Program-made: the position numbers and the translations under genes
The notes under the pieces: generated by a model
Seen by the model: the letters and a program-made list of their open reading frames with translations, nothing else
What the model was told of the DNA's origin: nothing
Databases searched by the model: none
Source of the DNA: Sulfurospirillum halorespirans DSM 13726
GTDB taxonomy: Bacteria; Campylobacterota; Campylobacteria; Campylobacterales; Sulfurospirillaceae
Assembly (NCBI RefSeq): GCF_001723605.1
Contig: NZ_CP017111.1
Coordinates: forward strand, 434,001-498,000
DNA: 64,000 nt
Direction: 5' to 3'
Shown here: positions 1 through 7,965 of the stretch, one piece after another
Layout of the letters: every line of letters begins with the position of its first letter
Position numbering within the stretch: position 1 is the first letter of the stretch

Positions 1-1
1 A

Positions 2-448
2 CCGCATGATCATTTGATCGTCTCAGAATTAAGTCGTATTGGACGAAGCGTGGTGAATGTAGTCACTATTGTAAATCAACTCATTGCAAAGAAAGTCAAT
101 ATCCATATCCTAAAAGAGCATCTTCTGATTGAGCCAGATATGCAAAATCCTTTCACTGACTTTCAAATCAATATCTTCTCCTCCTTTGCCCAACTAGAGA
201 GGGATTTAATTAGCCAACGTACCAAAGAGGCATTACAAGCTAGAAAAGAAAAAGGCATTAAGTTAGGAAAACCTAAAGGCACGATTCAAAATAGTATCTA
301 CGATAAAGACCAAGCCAAGATCAAAGAGCTTTATGATTTAGGTGTCACTCTTACCAATATCTCTAAAAAGCATTTGGGATATGGCACCATTAAAAGCTTG
401 AGCGAATATGTCAAAAATAAGCTAAATAGGAAGGGAAACCATGAGTAA
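2..448 (+). CDS. Serine recombinase (resolvase/invertase family), 5' end outside the window
   Basis: Site-specific serine recombinase that would cut and rejoin DNA for resolution, inversion or transposition. The reading frame is open to the window edge, so the N-terminal part with the catalytic serine is not visible. What remains begins with the conserved arginine region DHLIVSELSRIGRS, continues through the long helix (FAQLERDLISQRTKEALQ) and ends with a small C-terminal domain around IKELYDLGVTLTNISKK that probably binds DNA. The TTG at position 14 is not the true start because the family motif continues upstream of it. The stop overlaps the next gene by 8 bp (ATGAGTAA). It belongs to an AT-rich mobile segment. 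Family is clear; the element it served is not. Confidence 0.85.
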   Translation, partial: PHDHLIVSELSRIGRSVVNVVTIVNQLIAKKVNIHILKEHLLIEPDMQNPFTDFQINIFSSFAQLERDLISQRTKEALQARKEKGIKLGKPKGTIQNSIYDKDQAKIKELYDLGVTLTNISKKHLGYGTIKSLSEYVKNKLNRKGNHE

Positions 449-671
449 TGATCAAGTCTTAACTGTTATGTCCGATGAATTTAGAGCCTCTTATGCTTTT
501 TATGAAGGTTATGATGATATGGTGATTCATAAATCATCCAGACAAATTTTCAAAATTAACTTTGTCCATGGCATGGCACAACTTGTTCCTGTATCGAATG
601 AAACTGCTATGAACACAATAGAATCCGATATGCAGCCATTTGTTGCAATGTTGAAAAAACAAGGGTTTTAG
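441..671 (+). CDS. Small hypothetical protein coupled to the recombinase gene
   Basis: A 76-residue protein that I do not recognise. Its ATG lies inside the last codons of the recombinase gene, preceded by an AGGAAGGG ribosome site, so the two are probably translated together. It has no membrane segment, signal peptide or cysteine cluster. The sequence is mixed, with an aromatic patch near the start (YAFYEGYDD) and a helix-like C-terminus. The coupling suggests an accessory role in the mobile element, but nothing in the sequence shows what it does. Confidence 0.6.
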   Translation: MSNDQVLTVMSDEFRASYAFYEGYDDMVIHKSSRQIFKINFVHGMAQLVPVSNETAMNTIESDMQPFVAMLKKQGF

Positions 672-714
672 ATTTTAGAGTAGAACCAAGAAATCGTTAA
701 AATATGATCATACG

Positions 715-1419
715 CTATGTATGAAAAACTCCGCGATGAGCTTTAATAACCATTGGGCTCATTGTCCTTTCAAGCAAAATCAGGACTGTATCTGTTTGTT
801 CAATTAATAGTTGACATTCACTTTCTGTAAAATCACTATCAATAAGTTCTGTAATATCTTGTTTAATTTTTTCCGTAAATGCTGGTTGATTTTTCCAAGA
901 AAATGTTTTGAAATTTTGGATAGTTTCAATAATAAATTGTTTTGCATTTTGAATAGTAGTATTAGGTTGATTTTTGGCAACTGATATTATTTGAAAAACG
1001 TAATACAAAAAAAGAAATGGTCGCTGCCTTACATGACTACCTAATGAAAAAGCATCTAGTAATTTGACAAAAGTGCCTTCTTTGATAATGCCTTTTACTC
1101 TTTTAAGAAGTGCTTCTATTAGAATTTCACGTAATTTTTGAGCTAATTCATCTTGAGAAAATAATGAAGATAAATCATTTAAAAGATAACCATTTTCAAT
1201 AGAAATCTGGGGAGTGGCAGATAATAAGTGAGGTTCTTGGCCAAAAAAAAGAAACGTTGGATTCGCATTAAGCGTTTCACAATACTTTTTAATTACTGAT
1301 GAAGATGGCGCAATGGACTGAGATTCATATTTTGCCAATGTCGCTTGTTGAATTTCTAATTTTTCAAAAGCTTCTTTTTGTGAAATTCCAAGTCTATCTC
1401 TAAATTCTTTAAAAAACAT
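715..1419 (-). CDS. XRE-family HTH transcriptional regulator (cI-like)
   Basis: A 234-residue protein with an N-terminal XRE/cro-cI helix-turn-helix (residues about 1-60: FRDRLGISQKEAFEKLEI, then QQATLAKYESQSIAPSSS, the usual recognition helix and following turn). The remaining 170 residues are helical and match no family I know; there is no S24 peptidase motif, so it is not an obvious self-cleaving repressor. It is divergent from the replisome-organiser gene at 1567. The 147 bp between them carry two similar dyads (1437-1456 and 1508-1525), so it probably represses itself and the replication gene, as in a phage or plasmid switch. Confidence 0.75.
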   Translation of the reverse strand: MFFKEFRDRLGISQKEAFEKLEIQQATLAKYESQSIAPSSSVIKKYCETLNANPTFLFFGQEPHLLSATPQISIENGYLLNDLSSLFSQDELAQKLREILIEALLKRVKGIIKEGTFVKLLDAFSLGSHVRQRPFLFLYYVFQIISVAKNQPNTTIQNAKQFIIETIQNFKTFSWKNQPAFTEKIKQDITELIDSDFTESECQLLIEQTDTVLILLERTMSPMVIKAHRGVFHT

Positions 1420-1436
1420 ATAGCAATTCCTTAAAA

Positions 1437-1456
1437 TTATGTTTTATACAACATAA
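1437..1456. promoter_or_regulatory. Operator-like dyad 1 for the XRE regulator
   Basis: A perfect inverted repeat, TTATGTT-TTATAC-AACATAA (7-6-7), lies 18 bp upstream of the XRE regulator start. A related dyad occurs about 70 bp further on near the replisome gene. Assignment to the regulator is inferred from position and from the repeated half-site. Confidence 0.5.
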
Positions 1457-1507
1457 TAAGTTAATTATAACATATTTTAAGATAAATATAAAATTCAAGT
1501 TGTATAA

Positions 1508-1525
1508 TATGTCATATAAAACATA
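1508..1525. promoter_or_regulatory. Operator-like dyad 2 for the XRE regulator
   Basis: TATGTCATATAAAACATA. Read on the minus strand, TATGTTTTATATGACATA matches dyad 1 over most positions, with half-sites TATGT and ACATA. It lies about 40 bp upstream of the gene at 1567, where a bound repressor could block that promoter. Confidence 0.45.
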
Positions 1526-1566
1526 ATATGACAAAAAATATATGATTATGGAGTTCAATCACTGCA

Positions 1567-2307
1567 ATGATGAAAAAATACTTTTGGTTAAAATTAAAAA
1601 ATGATTTTTTTGATCGAGAAGAAATTAAACTTATTGAAGCCATGCCAAATGGGAAAGACTACATAATTTTCTATATGAAACTTCTTTTAAAAAGTATAGA
1701 AAATAATGGAAAACTCTTTTTTAGAAACACTATACCATATAGTGCAGAGATGCTTGCAAATGTGACAAATACAAATATCGATACTGTCAAAGTATCTGTT
1801 GACATATTTTTAAAATTTGAATTGATGGAAAAATGGGATGATGGCACACTATTCATGGTAGAAACTCAAAATATGATAGGCAGTGAATCAAAGTGGGCGA
1901 GCTATAAGAGGATAGAGCGGCAGAAAAAAACAGAAATTGGACATTGTCAAAAAATGTCAAAAGAAATTCCAATAGAGCTAGATATAGAATTAGAGAAAAA
2001 TATAGAATCCTCTCTCTTCTTCTCTCCTACAAATGAAATAGAGAGGATAGATTTTAAATCTTTCAAAAAAAAGTTACTAAATTCTTTTCCTCAGTATGAG
2101 TTTAAATTAAAACAGTTAGATGATGCCAATTTCCTTAGTACTCATCAAGGTTTTTGTTTAAAAAATGGTTATATCTATAATCTTCAAACAAAGAGGCTTT
2201 GTGATTCAACTGAAAGTTTTAAAATTTGGGAATATTTATATAGCGTTAGAAGTGCTGTTTTTGAACAAGCATTTATCCAAAACAACCAAAGAGCACATCA
2301 TGAATAA
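1567..2307 (+). CDS. Phage-type replisome organiser, N-terminal domain protein
   Basis: A 246-residue protein. Residues about 3-120 match the replisome-organiser N-terminal family found in phage and plasmid replication proteins: KYFWLKLKNDFFDREEIKLI, then GKDYIIFYMKLLLKSIENNG, then PYSAEMLANVTNTNIDTVK, a winged-helix DNA-binding fold. The C-terminal half is lysine-rich and unrelated to anything I recognise. It probably binds an origin and loads the helicase of a mobile element. Its start is a double ATG (1567/1570) and either could be used. The stop overlaps the next start by 8 bp. Codons are AT-rich compared with the genes after 4.3 kb. Confidence 0.75.
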   Translation: MMKKYFWLKLKNDFFDREEIKLIEAMPNGKDYIIFYMKLLLKSIENNGKLFFRNTIPYSAEMLANVTNTNIDTVKVSVDIFLKFELMEKWDDGTLFMVETQNMIGSESKWASYKRIERQKKTEIGHCQKMSKEIPIELDIELEKNIESSLFFSPTNEIERIDFKSFKKKLLNSFPQYEFKLKQLDDANFLSTHQGFCLKNGYIYNLQTKRLCDSTESFKIWEYLYSVRSAVFEQAFIQNNQRAHHE

Positions 2308-2491
2308 TAATTACCAAATAGAAAAAGAATTTTTCCGCCCAAAAGAGGCAGCACAGTTTCTTAGTATTGGTCTATCAACCTTATGGTTGCATGTAAAAAA
2401 CCAGAAAATTAAAACCTTGAAACCAACGCCGAGAACGACTATAATTACACGTAAAGAGCTATTGTCTTTTCTTTACAGTAATGCTTTATAG
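2300..2491 (+). CDS. Excisionase-like small HTH protein
   Basis: A 63-residue MerR/excisionase-like DNA-binding protein: FFRPKEAAQFLSIGLSTLWL forms the helix-turn-helix, followed by the wing KTLKPTPRTTIITRKELLSF. Such proteins direct excision of integrated elements or regulate their genes. I chose the ATG at 2300, inside the stop of the upstream gene (ATGAATAA overlap), because the domain begins just after it. A longer upstream extension in this frame would run through the replisome gene and is unlikely to be translated. Confidence 0.7.
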   Translation: MNNNYQIEKEFFRPKEAAQFLSIGLSTLWLHVKNQKIKTLKPTPRTTIITRKELLSFLYSNAL

Positions 2492-2736
2492 TAGTTATTT
2501 TAGTAGTCATTACTTGATTTATTATTCAATAGAATTCCTAAATATACGAGTTTTGTTGAATAAGTATTAATCCAGCATTCGCCACTCTTTTTTCTAACAA
2601 CCTCCCAAAAAGTCTACAAATAGCGATGAAATCGATAAATTAAATTATTTGTTCATTTAAGCCAATCTAATATAATTTAGTATCAACTAAGCCTCGAAGT
2701 AGTAACGTAAGTAGTAATTTTTCATAATTTTTACCC

Positions 2737-2805
2737 ATGGTCATAAAACTCCTAAAAGACTTACAAATACGCAATGCCAAGCTATCAGACGAAGTGCAAT
2801 TTTAG
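2737..2805 (+). pseudogene. Possible remnant of a tyrosine recombinase (integrase) N-terminus
   Basis: A 22-codon frame reads MVIKLLKDLQIRNAKLSDEV and then two residues to a stop. The stretch LQIRNAKLSDE resembles the start of P4-type integrases (LTDTxIRNAKPxDK). The rest of an integrase is not present. It may be a scar of integration or a chance match. Confidence 0.25.
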
Positions 2806-3084
2806 ACATGATAGATTTATTCTAACACCTAAAATAGGAGTATATCTCTGAAAATAATTGCCTAATTTTGCCATTCTCACGACATTTAATACGTATAAAA
2901 TATTCTTTTACTACTCTTCCAAAGATACTTCTATTTAAAATTATATCAATGTTTTATACAGAGTTTTTTGTTTTAATAAAATTAAACTTTTGCAAAAAAT
3001 ATTTTGTAAAAGTTATAAAGTTGTATAAGTAATTTATATCCATATTTTAGGGATATTTGTATAATAATTTAGGAGATTATATAT

Positions 3085-3113
3085 TTGACAATTCGGCAGA
3101 TATTGCCTATAAT
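3085..3113 (+). promoter_or_regulatory. Consensus sigma-70 promoter with operator in the spacer
   Basis: TTGACA (3085-3090), a 17-bp spacer and TATAAT (3108-3113): all twelve hexamer bases match consensus. The spacer contains GGCAGATATTGCC (3095-3107), a dyad with GGCA/TGCC arms. The same sequence recurs downstream at 3128-3142. A repressor bound here would shut the promoter, as expected for an autoregulated toxin-antitoxin operon. Confidence 0.75.
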
Positions 3114-3127
3114 TACGTTATAAGAAA

Positions 3128-3142
3128 CGGCAGATATTGCCG
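3128..3142. promoter_or_regulatory. Second copy of the GGCAGATATTGCC operator
   Basis: CGGCAGATATTGCCG lies between the -10 box and the ribosome site of the HTH gene. It is identical over 13 bp to the operator in the promoter spacer, and the two centres are 34 bp apart, about three helical turns, which would allow cooperative binding. Confidence 0.6.
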
Positions 3143-3165
3143 AAAAGTAATAAAAGGAGTTTTTT

Positions 3166-3651
3166 ATGACACAGACACAAATGGTAAAGCTTCTTGGTGT
3201 CTCTGATAGAACTTTAAGAAGCTGGAAAACAAACCGAAATAGCCTTTATACATTACTTGATCGATTGGATTTTAATCAATCAGAAGAGTTACTTTCTCAA
3301 AAAGACAATATGCATGTTAAAAAACTTTTAGAAAATCAAGAGTATTTTCAAGAGTATAGATCGTTTGAAAAAGAGCTCTTTAAGTTTTTGGTTTCAAAAT
3401 TTGATACGAATGTACTCAAAAAAATGGCAAAAGACACTGCGCTTTCAAAAGAAGCACGAGCAAGAAGTGCATACTTGTATACTTTTTTAACAAAAAAACC
3501 TCTCAAACTAAGCTTTTCATTGAATAAAAAAGTAGGTCTATACCATGGAAGAAAGCAAGAATCTGGGGATGGCTTGGCAGACTATTATGGACTCTTAAGC
3601 GGGGTAGATGCCAACAGGTTTAATCAATACAAAACAAAAGGGAACAATTGA
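3166..3651 (+). CDS. HTH antitoxin-like protein of a two-gene module
   Basis: A 161-residue protein starting at ATG 3166 behind a strong AAAGGAG site. Residues about 3-22 form a helix-turn-helix (QMVKLLGVSDRTLRSWKTNR). The rest is helical and basic and I do not know its family. It is followed immediately by a nucleotidyltransferase-fold gene (TGATG junction), and two identical operators flank the start of transcription. This is the layout of an antitoxin that binds DNA and represses its own operon. Function is inferred from context only. Confidence 0.65.
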   Translation: MTQTQMVKLLGVSDRTLRSWKTNRNSLYTLLDRLDFNQSEELLSQKDNMHVKKLLENQEYFQEYRSFEKELFKFLVSKFDTNVLKKMAKDTALSKEARARSAYLYTFLTKKPLKLSFSLNKKVGLYHGRKQESGDGLADYYGLLSGVDANRFNQYKTKGNN

Positions 3652-4217
3652 TGAATACTTCGCTCGAAGATGCCGTAAGAGAAATGATGCAAAAAATTAG
3701 TAAAAATATACGGGGAACAAGTAAAAAAGTGCCCGTCAATGTGTATATAACTGGTGGAATTGCAATTCATTTTCATACTGCCACTAGAGTGTCAAAAGAT
3801 TTGGATGCGATTATTGATCAAAACATCAATATTCCCAGTAAATTAACGGTACTTTGGCAAAATGAAAATGGTGAATTTGAAGAACTGGCATATGATTATA
3901 ACTACAGCCCAACGCTTGGACTTATGCATGAAGATTATGATAGAAGGGCCATATTCAAGTTTAACATCGATGATAAGCTCAATGTTTATATTTTAGATCC
4001 AGTAGATTTAATCATTTCAAAATTATCACGATTTGGAGAGCAAGACCAAGAAGATATCCAAAGAATTATACAAAATGACCTTGTCAATAAAAATCAACTT
4101 GAAGAATTAGCTAATGATGCTATCAAAATAGCAAGTGTAGGTAGACCCGAAACCTTTAAATTACATCTTGCGTTGACACTTGAAATGTTTGATGAAATAA
4201 CCGGAAATGTTCAGTAA
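3651..4217 (+). CDS. Nucleotidyltransferase-fold protein (DUF6036/AbiEii-like), probable toxin
   Basis: A 188-residue protein with a minimal nucleotidyltransferase signature at residues about 30-55: VNVYITGGIAIHFHTATR followed by KDLDAII, the GG-x-A...R..KDLD pattern of DUF6036/AbiEii-like proteins. A later segment, VYILDPVDLIISKLSRF, matches the usual D-P-x-D-L-x-x-x-K-L of the family. Such proteins act as toxins that modify tRNA or other targets when the partner is lost. The start at ATG 3651 overlaps the upstream stop by one base; a TTG three bases earlier is possible. It is the last gene of the AT-rich, palindrome-free segment. Confidence 0.65.
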   Translation: MNTSLEDAVREMMQKISKNIRGTSKKVPVNVYITGGIAIHFHTATRVSKDLDAIIDQNINIPSKLTVLWQNENGEFEELAYDYNYSPTLGLMHEDYDRRAIFKFNIDDKLNVYILDPVDLIISKLSRFGEQDQEDIQRIIQNDLVNKNQLEELANDAIKIASVGRPETFKLHLALTLEMFDEITGNVQ

Positions 4218-4329
4218 ATCACTTTATATTGCTCAATAGAGGCTCTCTCCTTGCACAATCTTAAACGAAGCGCTTAGGCTTTTAAAAGAATCTTGGCCCT
4301 TCGTCTGACACACTCACACAAATCTTTGC

Positions 4330-4335
4330 TATAAT
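4330..4335 (+). promoter_or_regulatory. -10 box of the sbcDC promoter
   Basis: TATAAT in the context TTTGCTATAAT, 28 bp upstream of the sbcD start. A weak -35 (CTGACA, 19 bp away) precedes it; promoters in Campylobacterota often lack a good -35. Confidence 0.45.
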
Positions 4336-4362
4336 CGGAAGAAATAATCACAAAGAAGCACC

Positions 4363-5481
4363 GTGAAACTGATTCATTTTTCGGACACGCATTTAGGCTT
4401 TAACGATTTAGATGTCATCAATGAGCTCGGTATCAACCAACGAGAGGCTGATTTTTACGATGCGTTTACGCAAGTCATTGAGCAAATCAAAGCAATAAAA
4501 CCTGACTACATCATCCACACAGGCGATCTTTTTCACCGTCCATCTCCTAGTAACCGAGCCATCACCTTTGCTCTTGAACAATTTAAAATCATCGAAGCAC
4601 TTAATATCCCGTTCATTATGATAGCGGGTAATCACTCCACACCTCGCACTAATTTAAGTTCCCCAATACTCAAGATATTTGAAAACTTTAAAAATGTTTA
4701 TGTTTCATACAATCAAGAGTATAAAAAGATAGAGTTCGACGATGTCATTTTTCACACCTTACCTCACATGCACGATGAGACAAAAGCACTTTCTCAAATC
4801 GAGCTTTGCGAAGCAAATATTGATACAACCAAACGCAACATCATGATGCTTCACTGTTCTGTAGGTGCGCACTATCTGATGGCTGAGTTTGGCGAGTGGG
4901 TGTATCCGCACGATAAAGAAAGCCTTTTTTCTAAAGTGGATTATGTCGCTCTTGGGCATTGGCATGGGTTTGGAAAAGTGGGCAAGCATGAAAATGTTTA
5001 CTATGCAGGCTCAACCGAGCGCACCAGTTTAAACGACAAACGAAACTCCAAAGGGTTTCTTGAAGTTACACTGGATGAGGCTTTACATGTAAACTACCAT
5101 GAGATACAAATTCGCCCGATTAAAACCTACGAGATTGACTGTGAAGACTACGAGCACTCAGTTGAGTCTTTACATGTAAACGATACAAAAGACGCTCTTG
5201 TCGAAGTCAAATTGACTCATCTTACCCCGTTGCAGTCCATCGACATCCAAACACGTGACATCAAAAATCTCTTTGGCGAAGCTTTACATGTAAGCATCAA
5301 ACGAGAGTTCAAACAAACCAACGGTGAAGCCACACTAAACGACATCGAAGCACTCTCTTTGGAAGCGTATTTTTTAGAACACATCAAAGAAGAGAGTCAG
5401 CCTGAAGAGTTTGAGCGACTCAAAGGCAAAATCCAAGGCTTATTTAGTGCCTACGAAGAGGTGAGCGATGATACTCTCTAA
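4363..5481 (+). CDS. sbcD: Exonuclease SbcD (Mre11-type nuclease subunit)
   Basis: A 372-residue metallophosphoesterase nuclease, partner of SbcC. The SbcCD complex cuts DNA hairpins and degrades ends, clearing palindromes and blocked ends. The motifs are intact: SDTHLG (residues 7-12), HTGDLFHR (52-59), GNH (89-91), LHCS (163-166) and GHWH (198-201). GTG is the start, behind AAAGAAG. The 3' end overlaps sbcC by 14 bp. The gene carries three exact copies of the dispersed palindrome (5083, 5170, 5284), each read as Leu-His-Val in the C-terminal capping region, away from the active site. Confidence 0.93.
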   Translation: MKLIHFSDTHLGFNDLDVINELGINQREADFYDAFTQVIEQIKAIKPDYIIHTGDLFHRPSPSNRAITFALEQFKIIEALNIPFIMIAGNHSTPRTNLSSPILKIFENFKNVYVSYNQEYKKIEFDDVIFHTLPHMHDETKALSQIELCEANIDTTKRNIMMLHCSVGAHYLMAEFGEWVYPHDKESLFSKVDYVALGHWHGFGKVGKHENVYYAGSTERTSLNDKRNSKGFLEVTLDEALHVNYHEIQIRPIKTYEIDCEDYEHSVESLHVNDTKDALVEVKLTHLTPLQSIDIQTRDIKNLFGEALHVSIKREFKQTNGEATLNDIEALSLEAYFLEHIKEESQPEEFERLKGKIQGLFSAYEEVSDDTL

Positions 5482-7837
5482 ACTTCACCTTGAAAACTTC
5501 AAACGCTACACCTCCTTTGATATCGAGTTTGGCGAGGGGCTGATCGGCATCATCGGTAAAAATGGCAGTGGCAAATCGACCCTTTTTGAAGCGATACTTT
5601 TCGCGCTTTACGGTGAGCTTCGAAATAAAAAATTTAAAGAAGTCATACGAAACGCCAGTGCGAGTGATAAAGATGCTGTTTTGGTTGAGCTTGATTTTGA
5701 GTTTGAAGGCATGGCGTACAAAGTCACGCGAGAGTTTCGCGGAAAAGCGCTCAATGCCAATGCTAAACTGTATAAAAATGGCGAGCTTACAACCAGTGGC
5801 GCGAGAGAAGTTACCGTGGCAATTACCAAACTCACAAAGATGAGCAAAGAGGCATTTTTGCATACACTTTTCGCTTCTCAAAAAGAACTTACCAGCCTCA
5901 GCACGCTTAAAAATGAAGATCGAAAAAAGATGATACGTAAACTTCTTGGGCTTGAAAAGATAGACTTTGTGGAAAATGAACTCATCGAAAAAAGCAGGGA
6001 ACTCAAACGTGACATCGTCGCAAGTGCCGAGTTTTTATTAGGCGAAGAAGAACTAAAGAGCAAAAGAGCTCTTATAAAAGAGACTACCGCCATAAAGCAA
6101 GCGTTTGAAAAAGAGGTCAAAACCAAATCCACGGAACTAGAAACTACCAAAAAACAAGAGTTACATGTAAAGCAAGAACTCGAACTCTTTGTCAAAACAA
6201 AAGAGCAAAAACAAAAGCTCATCAGCGAACTCTCCCTCATCAAAAACTCTATAACTTCAAACTTAGCCACTGGGGCCAAACTCACCGAAGAGCTCAAAAA
6301 CCTAGAAACAAAAGCCAAAGAACTTAAAAGTTTAAGCACCGTTAAAAAAGAGTACGAAGCCTTACATGTAAAGCTCAAAGACCACGAAAATCTCAAAAAT
6401 ATACAGCTCAAAAAAGAGGGCTTGGAAAAAGAGCAAACCCAGTTGCGTGCCCAGTACACCAAAGCCAAAGCAGACATCGCAACTTTGGAAGAGCAAACCA
6501 AACCGTATGAGACACTTTTAGGGCAAAAAAAAGAAAATGAAGCTTTACATGTAAAGATAAAAACGGAACTTTCTGCGAAGCAAACAGAGCAAAAACAACT
6601 CCAAAATGAACTCTCAGCCGAACAGCGAGTTGTATCTGACACACAACAAAAGATAGCCAAGATACAAAGCTTAGGTCGAGAATCAAACTGCCCGACATGT
6701 ACAAGGCAACTGCTTGATGAGTACGACAATGTCATCGCATCCCTAAACGACATCGTGCAAAAGACGCAAAGCCAAAAGATAGACAAAACCAAAGAAAAAC
6801 TTGACATCCTCACCAAACAGATAAATGAACTCGAAATTCAAAAAGAGCAAACGCAAAAAGCCTTACATGTAAACGAAACGGCTCTAAGTTTGATAGTAAG
6901 CAAGCAAAAAGATTTAGCAAACGCCAAAGAGCATTTTACAAAGGTCAGTGAACAAGGCAAACGCAACAAAGAAGAACTTGACACACTCTCAAAACACGCT
7001 TACGATGAAGCTTTACATGTAAGCCTACAAAAAAGCTTTTTGGAGTTAAAACCAAAGTATGAAACCGTTCTAAGTCTTGAAACAGAACTCAAACGAGAGC
7101 AGGGCGTGAGAGAGGATCTCGCACTTACATGTAAGAGTGCAGAAGCTTTACATGTAAAGGCTAAAGAGAAAGAATTGGAAGTTGCAAAAACACTGTACGA
7201 TGAGCCAAAACACACCGCAAAACAAAGCGAATACGACGAACTGCAAAAGCAAAAAGAGAAACAATACAGCGTTATTTCAGAGCTCAAAGAGAAAATAGCC
7301 AAAAATGAGGGCGAGGTAAAAACCTTGCAAAACGCTCTGGAAAATAACGACATACAACTTAAAAAAGTACAGAGTAAAAAAGACGATTTGCAAGACTACG
7401 AGAAAATCAAACTAAGCCTTAGCGAGTTTAAAACAAAACTCAACTCAAAAATCGCCCCACGCATCTCACAAATCGCCTCGCAGATGTACGCCACCATCAC
7501 CAAAGGCAAATACCAATACATCGAAGTGAACAACGACTTTGATTTTTTCATTTACGATGAGGGCAAATGCTACCCCATAGAACGCTTCAGCGGCGGCGAG
7601 ATAGACCTTGCCAACTTAGTGCTTCGCATTGCCATCTCCAAAACACTGAGTGAACTCAGTGGTGCAAGTAGTGTGGGATTTTTAGCATTCGATGAAGTCT
7701 TCGGAAGCCAAGACGAAACCAGACGTATGGAAATCCTAGAAGCGTTTCATACCATAAAAGAACAGTACAGACAGATATTTTTAATAAGCCATGAGATGGA
7801 GATAAAAGAGATGTTTGAGAGAGTTGTGGAGTTGTAA
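5468..7837 (+). CDS. sbcC: Exonuclease SbcC (Rad50-type SMC ATPase)
   Basis: A 789-residue SMC-like ATPase that clamps DNA for SbcD. It has Walker A GKNGSGKS (residues 30-37), a long coiled coil, the zinc hook CPTC (408-411), the signature SGGE (708-711) and Walker B FLAFDEV (D742, E743). ATG 5468 lies inside the end of sbcD, so translation is coupled. It is shorter than the E. coli protein (about 1050 residues), as is common for short-coil forms. Seven exact TTACATGTAA palindromes lie in the coiled-coil part (6161, 6362, 6545, 6863, 7013, 7125, 7148), six read as Leu-His-Val and one as Thr-Cys-Lys. This is the densest cluster in the window. Confidence 0.93.
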   Translation: MILSKLHLENFKRYTSFDIEFGEGLIGIIGKNGSGKSTLFEAILFALYGELRNKKFKEVIRNASASDKDAVLVELDFEFEGMAYKVTREFRGKALNANAKLYKNGELTTSGAREVTVAITKLTKMSKEAFLHTLFASQKELTSLSTLKNEDRKKMIRKLLGLEKIDFVENELIEKSRELKRDIVASAEFLLGEEELKSKRALIKETTAIKQAFEKEVKTKSTELETTKKQELHVKQELELFVKTKEQKQKLISELSLIKNSITSNLATGAKLTEELKNLETKAKELKSLSTVKKEYEALHVKLKDHENLKNIQLKKEGLEKEQTQLRAQYTKAKADIATLEEQTKPYETLLGQKKENEALHVKIKTELSAKQTEQKQLQNELSAEQRVVSDTQQKIAKIQSLGRESNCPTCTRQLLDEYDNVIASLNDIVQKTQSQKIDKTKEKLDILTKQINELEIQKEQTQKALHVNETALSLIVSKQKDLANAKEHFTKVSEQGKRNKEELDTLSKHAYDEALHVSLQKSFLELKPKYETVLSLETELKREQGVREDLALTCKSAEALHVKAKEKELEVAKTLYDEPKHTAKQSEYDELQKQKEKQYSVISELKEKIAKNEGEVKTLQNALENNDIQLKKVQSKKDDLQDYEKIKLSLSEFKTKLNSKIAPRISQIASQMYATITKGKYQYIEVNNDFDFFIYDEGKCYPIERFSGGEIDLANLVLRIAISKTLSELSGASSVGFLAFDEVFGSQDETRRMEILEAFHTIKEQYRQIFLISHEMEIKEMFERVVEL

Positions 7838-7965
7838 AAATAAATAATAAAAATTATGATTTAGGTTTAGCATTTCATTAAATTTAAGAAGAGGTCCTTG
7901 CTAAAAGTATTTATTAATGGATTAATTGAAAAAAAATAAATGTATAAGAAAGAAAAGGTTTGAGT

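Larger units (their letters stand above)
2492..3165. other. AT-rich spacer with little coding potential
   Basis: 674 bp without a clear gene. It contains a possible integrase remnant (2737-2805) and, at its end, a strong promoter with two operators for the gene at 3166. The rest is AT-rich, with stops in all frames, and I see no tRNA-like fold or obvious attachment-site repeat. Confidence 0.5.

Noticed and set aside
5878-6816. 312-codon open frame on the minus strand
   Set aside because: It is antisense to the coiled-coil part of sbcC, rich in Ser, Phe and Leu, with no family pattern; an artefact of lysine/glutamate-rich sense coding.
5083-7157. Series of palindromes in sbcDC considered as a CRISPR-like array
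   Set aside because: Spacing is irregular (23 to over 800 bp), the unit is only 10-12 bp, and the DNA between is conserved coding sequence.
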